Shown piece by piece: positions 58,001 to 64,000 of a DNA stretch of 64,000 nt (position 1 is the stretch's first letter; each line of letters opens with the position of its first letter). The position numbers were made by a program, and so were the translations under genes. The notes under the pieces were generated by a model. The model saw only the letters and a list, made by a program, of their open reading frames with translations, was not told where the DNA came from and searched no databases. The stretch is from contig JASANG010003092.1 of the NCBI GenBank assembly GCA_030248215.1, positions 1 through 64,000 of the forward strand, written 5' to 3'. This DNA comes from Enoplolaimus lenunculus. Its lineage: Eukaryota > Nematoda > Enoplea > Enoplida > Thoracostomopsidae.

Positions 58001-58981
58001 GTGCGCAACTGCCGGTGTGTCACCGAAAACGTGGAAGATTAAAGTTTACGGTTAGCCAGTAATAATCGCCTTCAACATTTGTTAGACAAAACATGTGGCC
58101 TATTTTCAGAAATAAGAACCTGTTTTTGTGGTTCAGTTACTGGAAGTCGTATTCTCAACAGTGTGTGGCACCTGTCAATAGTTTTCTGACCTCAAGGATC
58201 CAGCAATTTAATATTCGAAAGCGTACAAAATGGGCCTTTTTTCGTATCTCTAGATATTTTTCTGAGAGAGGGGAGCGGATATATCAAACGTAGTCAGGTT
58301 AAATATGTGCGACCCTGGTCTTTAATGGATTTATCAACCTCACAGCCAGCTCAACATTTCACGGAGGGCTAAAAAATTTCAGGAGAGAATGTGAAGATTT
58401 AACACCAATACAAGCTACTTACGTTGAAACTTTGCTAGTGGGCCAAAATTTTTACGGGTGCTCAGCTCCTCTGGCCTACTTCTGGTTACGGGCCCCGACT
58501 GTAAATGTAGCATTCATTCGATATTAGGTTACATATCTGTCTACTTCTGACGCAGATCTTTTTACAAATTTCGGCCAGTGTAAAGAAAAGGGGCGGAACA
58601 GTATTATAAGCATATTCCTAAGCCTAAGCCTAACCCCTAAGCCTAAGCGTTAGAATAAGCATATTCCTAAGCCTAATTCTAAGGCTAAGCCTAAGCAAAA
58701 AAATTAGTCTAAAGCGTAAGCTTTACTCTTTTCTAGTCCCACAGAAAAACGCTCCGCCCCTGATGTTTACATGGACCGAAATTTGTCACGCTTTGCTACT
58801 TGTGGACGTTGATTATCTTATTGTCTTATTTCAAATTTTTATATTTTCAGGTGCAAGTTCTGCTGCAATGACCAAAGCCGCGCGCAGTGTACTATTGAAT
58901 TCTAAATCGATGTCTGTAGTCTATCATTGGTTTAGTGAACTATTAACAATATCACATTTAGTGCTATTAAACTTGGTATGA
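55033..58981 (+). CDS. Two-Ig-domain, probably GPI-anchored cell-surface protein (Dpr/ZIG-8-like)
   Basis: Exons: 55033-55136, 55750-55871, 56088-56176, 57206-57355, 57901-58050, 58851-58981 (TGA), all GT-AG with matching phases. Ig1 (exons 2-4, counting the candidate exon 1) has Cys in LLHCRV (55107-55109), tryptophan in VAWIRH and the DSGTYTCELATEP Cys motif. This spacing and wording (LHCRV, WIRxxDxxILT, DSGxYxC, TEP) follow Dpr and nematode ZIG-8 proteins, which bind DIP/RIG-5 partners at neuronal surfaces. Ig2 has KLTCSV, VRWYHN and DAGNYACATAG. The last exon ends in a hydrophobic tail (LLTISHLVLLNLV) after small residues (GASSAA), typical of a GPI signal. With the exon at 50949 the protein would be 301 residues. 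Candidate AATAAA at 59394. An IgLON or lachesin-type relative is the main alternative, but those have three Ig domains. Confidence 0.85.
56321..56512. mobile_element. TTAGGC-array MITE, divergent subfamily, in an Ig-gene intron
   Basis: It begins CCATGTTACTGTATAAGGGG followed by CGTCCAGGTTTCTGGTG. It has two GGCTTA blocks separated by TTTTTGCAACGC, and ends TACCGTTACGCCCCTAACAG and GGCCC. The copy at 60957-61163 shares these subfamily words. Confidence 0.6.
56670..56880. mobile_element. TATTCTCAAATG-ended MITE in an Ig-gene intron
   Basis: The left part GTGTATAGCACCAATCGCCA with GTTAGTAATAGG and the right part AGGTGCTGCATACAGTTGAG followed by AATAT form the family inverted repeats. It lies next to a second copy at 56985-57191. 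Ends are slightly worn and coordinates approximate. Confidence 0.55.
56985..57191. mobile_element. TATTCTCAAATG-ended MITE abutting the Ig2 3' splice site
   Basis: The left end ATATTCTCAAATGTATGTAG with CACTTTTCATCAGTTAG pairs with the right end CTAACTGGCGATAGGTGCTA then TACACATTTGAGAATAT. Its right end is only 14 bp from the acceptor of the exon at 57206, so it supplies most of the sequence where the branch point would lie. Confidence 0.65.
58574..58777. mobile_element. TTAGGC-array MITE in the last Ig-gene intron
   Basis: The left end GGCCAGTGTAAAGAAAAGGG and the right end CCGCCCCTGATGTTTACATG followed by GACC flank two blocks of CCTAAG units (one includes CCTAACCCCTAAGCC). The outer flanks are inverted, not direct: CAAATTTC on the left and GAAATTTG on the right. 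It ends about 73 bp before the final exon. Confidence 0.7.
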
Positions 58982-60853
58982 CGACAAATTGTTTTGCTAA
59001 TATTTGGTTGTCAGAGTTATGCACATTCAAAACTGTGCCCAGCAACTCATCATTAATAATTGGTGACAGGACAATTTGTTTAAAATAGCGAAATCGAATG
59101 ATTTTCCATTAAAGCCTAGTCTCATATTTTAATATTTGTATAAACATGTATCACAAGGTATAGCGATCGCACTTCAAACTGTCGAACTCCTGCAGTTGCG
59201 AAACTCTAAATTGGCTTACTATTGAGACAACTCGAATGTATAAAATCCGGTGATATAAAAAAGCTGTAGGTTGCAAACATTTTAGCGAATTCTGGATGCA
59301 GATTATAAAATTCGGTTAAATCATGGAAACTGTTACCTATTGTTTTTAAAAGTAAAGTATACTTCTAAAGAATCGGGTACAAAACAGGTTTCGAATAAAT
59401 TGTATACATTAGACCTTCGCTTTGGCTAACTGCCGTATTTTTCAACCGTGTGTAGCACCTATTATCAGTTAGTAATAGCACAAGAGAGGGCCCTCAAGAG
59501 ATATAAAGTGAGAAAAACTGCGCGAGACCGAAAAGCCGAACAATATTTTAACGCTAAACCTTAGTACAAAATCTAAGTATTCACTCGTATTGGGTTGTGC
59601 CTGCGTCTGGGTGTTCTACACTTGGATCCGCCAACGCTGTAATCTTTTACTCACGAGCCGTTTTGGCTTAGCTTAAACGATAAAGGTATCGGTTTGGACC
59701 AATGGCAAAACAGAAACAATGCAAAAATTACAAAACGACGTCGTAAATTTTTGCCAATGAAATGGTTAAAATTTAAACGAAAATCCAAGAACGCAGCAGC
59801 GACCTTCCAAGTTTTCAAAACTAAAACTTTCCGTAAGAATTTTTAAATGATTTGAAAAATGAGTTTGGCTTCTCGAGCCTTTTGCCTTGCGAGGCTTGTT
59901 TAACCATTACACATTCTGCACTTGTAGGGTACCCAGATATCTGATTCGATGTTTCGCCCCATGACAGCCAATAGTTGAACTGACCCATGTATACAACAAG
60001 GCCGGAACGTTTTCCGGTGGGACTGTAGTAGAATAAGCTTAAGCTTTAGACTAATTTTTTGCTCAGTCTTAGGCTTAGGCTTATGCTTAGGAATATGCTT
60101 ATACTGCTGTTCTGGTCCTGTTCTATACATTAGTCGTTGAACTTTTGCACCAGTAAACATTATTTCTACCGTGGTTCACGCATTTTGTTGCATATAAGCA
60201 TGGGTTTAGACAAACAAATAACAAAATGTTTCATTGTAATTTTGAGGCAAAAAAATCCCGGCCCTAAAACATATTCTCTTGATGAATTAAAAAAGTGAAT
60301 AGAAAACGATGTGATGTGCGCTGATCGTTCCAGACAGACAAAAAATTTCAATAACAACATACAGATGGGGTTTCGGAAATTGAAAAATATGAAAAAATAT
60401 TCTAACGAAAGTGTATGATATTTATGATATTTCATGTGTGAGAGGTGTAGTGCGAGAAAGAAATGGAGGTCAGTCGCGAATATACGCAATGATGAATCCA
60501 GAAATTCCTAACGGAGGGTTATTCGTGAGGTACAATATTGAAAAAATGTCGACAGCGAAACGAGCGAAAATCCTGGCCCAATTCTACTATACTAAATACC
60601 GATCCAAAATTTAGGTGTAGATTCCTGGTGCAAAGCCAGAATGAGCAGGCCCCTCTTAAATTCCACCATTGCGCGTACGCGATACCTGCAACGCCTCGAG
60701 AGAGAAAATGAGAGTCTATGAAATTAAGATAATTTTTTCTCAAATTCGATTTGTCGCTTAGAAAGTTGGTAATCGAAAACAGCGCTCAGCGTCTACGTCT
60801 TGGTGATTGTAGAAAAAAATTTAGAAGAATTTTTGTGTTTTACGTCTAATACA
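58982..60853. other. Region between the Ig gene and the right-edge gene
   Basis: It contains the Ig gene 3' UTR (candidate AATAAA 59394-59399), a GTGTAGCACCTATTATCAGTTAG fragment (about 59445) and a complete TTAGGC MITE (59981). The frames at 60411-60614 (plus) and 60519-60743 (minus) overlap each other and have no recognisable content. Confidence 0.4.
59981..60134. mobile_element. TTAGGC-array MITE, short form, 8-bp duplication
   Basis: The flanks AGTTGAAC (59973-59980) and CGTTGAAC (60135-60142) match at 7 of 8. The ends are TGACCCATGTATACAACAAG and GTCCTGTTCTATACATTAGT. The interior has CTTAGGCTTAGGCTTATGCT. It is oriented opposite to the copy at 39896 (GGCTTA strand on plus). Confidence 0.75.
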
Positions 60854-63800
60854 ATGGTGTTCGTCTGCTCGCAACCGGAAGATAACGTATCTACTATAAT
60901 TTGCGGTAAGTCTTGATAACATCGTTTTTAGGATTCCCTATAAGTACCAAACGGAGCCCATGTTACTTTATGGGGCGTCCAGGTTTCTGGTGAACCTATA
61001 CATGAGTAAGTTTAGATTCTAGATTAGATTTTTTGCTTAGGCTTAGGCTTGGCTTAGGTCTAGGCTTAGGCTTAGGAACACATTCTTGCAACGCGTAGGC
61101 TTATACTTAGGCTTAGGAATACCCATAATCTACTGTTACGCCCCTTAAAAACATTGGCCCCAAACAGTTTCGAAACCTTGTGCAATTTCAAATTTATGAT
61201 AGTTCCGTGCTCGACGCGCTCCAAATGCTAGCATTGCAATTATAAACCAAACAGGGCCGTAACAGTAAAGGCATATTTGTAACACTACGCCTAAGCCTGA
61301 GCCTAAGCGCAAAGACTAACATAATCCTAAGCCTAAGCCTAAGCCTAAGATAAAAATTAGTTTAAACTTCAAGCTTTAGTGTATTGAAGTCTCGCAGAAA
61401 AATAGTCCGCCCTGATCTTTGCATGGGCCCAATTCTGTAGCTTTCTATACCTTTAGAGTTTCATTTCGCTTCGCCTTTAAAATATTTTGCCGACGTTTTC
61501 ATTTTGTGCGAGGAGTCTTAATCATTGTATTCTGTTGGGCGAAAAATATCCAAAAATTTTATTTAGTTGCGAGACGGTTTAATTTCTGGTTCACTATACG
61601 CTTAGTCTAAGGTTTTATAGAACCAAGTATGCTCATAGAAGATAGGCTTAGGTTACAACTTATCGAGCTCAATTTTTGCATTAGATCAAATTGTTTGAGT
61701 ATGCTAGAATAATCAGAACTCGTTCTTCGCTGTGATCAATAAACTGGTCAGGTTTCGCTTAAAATAAAACTTCAAATATTACTTAAAATTAATTTCCTCA
61801 AAGCAGACATAATTTAAAATCGGTGACGAAACTTTCTCGAATCAACAAATGCCTGAAACGCCAAATGACGTTTTGATGTTTACGCAGATGATTGCATATG
61901 ATTCATAAATTCATCGAGTTTAATATTAATTTTCGCGTCGACATTTGTTTCAGAAACAGAAACCTTTTTTCGTCCCAAAAACAATTGCTTCTCGTTCCAC
62001 GGTTTCCCCTTTGAAGTTTGTTGTGCCACAACGCATAAACCGATGTGTTCGCTCCTACGCAACAGTGATTTTCATTCTGGTACACACCAGATTATACTCT
62101 GTGGGCCCCAAGTCCTTGTAACCTTCGAGTGCTACCTTTTACTCACCGATTTTGCGTTCTGCAATCGCTTACGCAGCCCCTGAGCTGTTTCTTTTGTGTA
62201 TAAACGCTTGAAAACGCAACTGCGCTTTGCAAGCACTACGTTTATAACTGTTAATTTTTGACTTAAAAACATTGCTTGCAATTGTGTTTGCTTTATTGTT
62301 TTGTTTGTTTGTGTTTATTTCGGCGATTTGTCTGGCATTCTTCGTTTACAAACCCGATGTGCATCAGAGTGTTATAGGACGAAATTCCAAAGCATTATCT
62401 TGCATGGAAAGGGTAAATAAAAGGTTGCCAAAGTCTTCGCGAGGCAATGGATTCGACAATGATAGTTGTGAGATAAAAAACAAAATAAATTACCGTTGTT
62501 TTCGTAAGGATATTAGAACATTTACAGATCATGCCAATAATTTTACCACAGTTTCGTATTAAGCGGATTAAGAAAAAGATGAAACGGAAACGAATAGTGG
62601 TATGAATAACGGAAACGGAAACGAATAGTGATATGAATAGCGGAAACGGAAAACGGACATTTAAGTACGACCGTTTAAATTTTTTTCTGCGAATCGTATA
62701 CTATTTAGATGTGGAAACATTCATCATACCTTTTAAAGTTTTTGTTGCAAAAATAGCGGATGCAGTCAAAAATTGAATGATTTTAAGAAAAACAGGTTAT
62801 TTTTGTTTAAATCTGAACATTACCGGCATATTTGCTTTGACAAATCCTCGAATGATTTGTGTAAAACACAAACAATATCCTTCCCCTTAGGAAAACCCTG
62901 GAACCGATACTGCCGTGGCGACAGGGTTTGCTTTGTATACCGTAACTTCTGAATACGGACTTCAAATGTGTACAGCATTTTATATACACTAGAACAGGGC
63001 AGTGATGTATTCTCAGCTGTGTAAAAACTCTGGACGTATACTTCTATATAGTAGGAGGGTAATTTAATGTAAAAAATGTGCTAAATTTTGAAGTTCAACA
63101 TTCACATAAAAGTGAAATGGGCTGTTATAAATTCCGACACGAAAATTCAGCTTTGGTGGAGCTTTAATGGTATCACTGACGCATTTGCATTTTTTAACGG
63201 ATGTCAGACTAAGATAACCCACACAATCATGTTTCCGAGTGCATCGAAACAAAGCCTTTATAAACAAGAAGCATATTTGTTGAATTTTGGTTTCAGTCAT
63301 TCAGTCAGATCAGCGCCATAAGCGGCGATATAAGATCTCATATAGCTTGAAATCTGTGTTCGTTTAGAGCCTTGGATCAAACCGACATATTCATCAACCA
63401 TTATCTCAGGATCGCTGCTGACCAGCACCGTTTCAAATATACCAGATATTTTATTTAACCCACGCCGACTTGACGGAAATTATCCCGGATCAAAACCGCT
63501 TTGGATTATTGTGGGAATGTCAACGAAAACTGCAGCCGCGCCTGGACAGGTGCCTAATACAAGTAAACCAGCAACCGGAACGAAACTAAAAGAATCTACA
63601 GTCGAAAAGGTAAAGCTAGAAATATTCATGCTTTTCCTGTGTTTTAACAGAAATTAGCGTAAGCTAAAATAGCTTAAATGTCAAAAAACTTTGTACGTCG
63701 CTATGCTCGATGCGTAGAAATGAGCTTATATATACGCGTAACACTTAAGTTAAAAAGTCCCCTGAAGCTTAAGTTTACTCTATTGCAGTCGCACAGAAAT

Positions 63801-64000
63801 CCGTTCCGCTCCTGATCGTACCATGGACCGAATATTACAACATATATATGTAACGATACCACTATAATCACGTTAGATTTAAACAATTTAACCAGCCGTG
63901 AAGATGGTTTCAGTAAACGTTCTACATTCTTTTCTTTTATACTCAATATCTAATCATCACTTTTAGGATGTAAAATCATCGAGATCTGTGTCCACAAAAG
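60854..64000 (+). CDS. Unrecognised gene, 5' part (3 exons seen, continues beyond the window)
   Basis: Proposed exons: 60854-60905 (ATG; donor GCG|GTAAGT), 63410-63609 (acceptor TATCTCAG, donor AAAAG|GTAAAG) and 63967 to the edge (acceptor ACTTTTAG). Phases match: exon 1 ends at phase 1, exon 2 begins with two bases and ends at phase 0, and exon 3 opens in frame. The product starts MVFVCSQPEDNVSTIICG and continues through LTSTVSNIPDILFNPRRLDG and KPLWIIVGMSTKTAAAPG to a Ser/Thr/Lys-rich stretch (KPATGTKLKESTVEK, VKSSRSVSTK). I recognise no domain. Exon 2 is the best supported because its frame is open exactly between good splice sites; exon 1 is supported only by its strong donor and matching phase. 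Intron 1 (2.5 kb) holds two TTAGGC MITEs and a GGAAACG-rich repeat. Confidence 0.45.
60957..61163. mobile_element. TTAGGC-array MITE, divergent subfamily
   Basis: It starts GCCCATGTTACTTTATGGGG followed by CGTCCAGGTTTCTGGTG, has two GGCTTA blocks around TTCTTGCAACGC, and ends TACTGTTACGCCCCTTAAAA and TTGGCCC. It is the sister of the copy at 56321. Confidence 0.65.
61245..61430. mobile_element. TTAGGC-array MITE
   Basis: It starts ACAGGGCCGTAACAG, with blocks GCCTAAGCCTGAGCCTAAGC and CCTAAGCCTAAGCCTAAG, a shifted core TAGTTTAAACTTCAAGCTT, and the right end CCGCCCTGATCTTTGCATGG followed by GCCC. The outer left bases are missing. Confidence 0.6.
62560..62670. repeat. GGAAACGAATAGTGATATGAAT short tandem patch
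   Basis: Two to three units of about 39 bp contain GGAAACGAATAGTGATATGA and AACGGAAACGG. Similar wording occurs at 18340-18370, 30185-30260 and, inverted, 38240-38300, so this is a dispersed family. Element ends were not found. Confidence 0.45.
63748..63832. mobile_element. TTAGGC MITE, right-half fragment
   Basis: AAGCTTAAGTTTACTCTATT and CGTTCCGCTCCTGATCGTAC followed by CATGGACC match the right half of the family. The hexamer array and left end are missing. It lies in the intron between 63609 and 63967. Confidence 0.55.

Noticed and set aside
62272-62562. Open frame beginning with a strongly hydrophobic stretch, suggesting a membrane protein or signal peptide
   Set aside because: The frame has no ATG before the hydrophobic part, an in-frame stop lies just upstream (62245) and there is no acceptor between them. 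The hydrophobicity comes from T-rich sequence.

Overview
This is AT-rich nuclear DNA from an animal, most likely an invertebrate bilaterian. The reasons are spliced genes with GT-AG introns in matching phases, the standard genetic code, a GPI-anchored two-Ig neuronal-type surface protein of the Dpr/ZIG-8 kind, and many short non-autonomous DNA transposons. Nothing in the window fixes the phylum. I saw no bacterial-style operon, no retroviral or LTR element, no CRISPR array and no transposase or reverse-transcriptase reading frame.

Layout. Bases 1-2100 hold small transposon copies. Three genes then follow head-to-tail on the minus strand: TSPO (2136-4247, 4 exons), RAB3GAP2 (7080-14981, at least 4 exons, one of them 3.16 kb) and mitochondrial aconitase ACO2 (16050-26703, 21 exons, reconstructed completely at 778 codons plus stop). 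From about 26.7 to 50.9 kb I find no convincing gene. That stretch is a graveyard of MITEs, tandem repeats and a tetranucleotide microsatellite. On the plus strand there is a two-Ig-domain, probably GPI-anchored surface protein (core 55033-58981, possible signal-peptide exon at 50949-51108). After it comes the 5' part of an unrecognised gene (60854 to the right edge).

How the genes relate. TSPO (outer mitochondrial membrane) and ACO2 (matrix TCA cycle) are both mitochondrial, but RAB3GAP2 between them works in Rab3/Rab18 traffic. I see no sign of a functional cluster. Each gene is separated by 1-3 kb and has its own structure.

The most distinctive content is the repeats. (1) A MITE family with GGCCCATGTA-type inverted ends and 8-bp target duplications carries internal arrays of TTAGGC, the hexamer used as the telomere repeat in nematodes. 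At least 15 copies or fragments are present. (2) Three elements flanked by TTAA, or one-base variants of it, with CCC/GGG inverted ends (piggyBac-like) carry an almost invariant tRNA-Gly(CCC)-like cassette. (3) An element with internal tandem repeats of about 155-175 bp sits just downstream of a 5' splice site in both RAB3GAP2 and ACO2, in the same orientation. (4) Several hAT-type MITE families have 8-bp duplications. Exon boundaries were read by eye from splice consensus, reading phase and remembered family sequences; no alignment was run.
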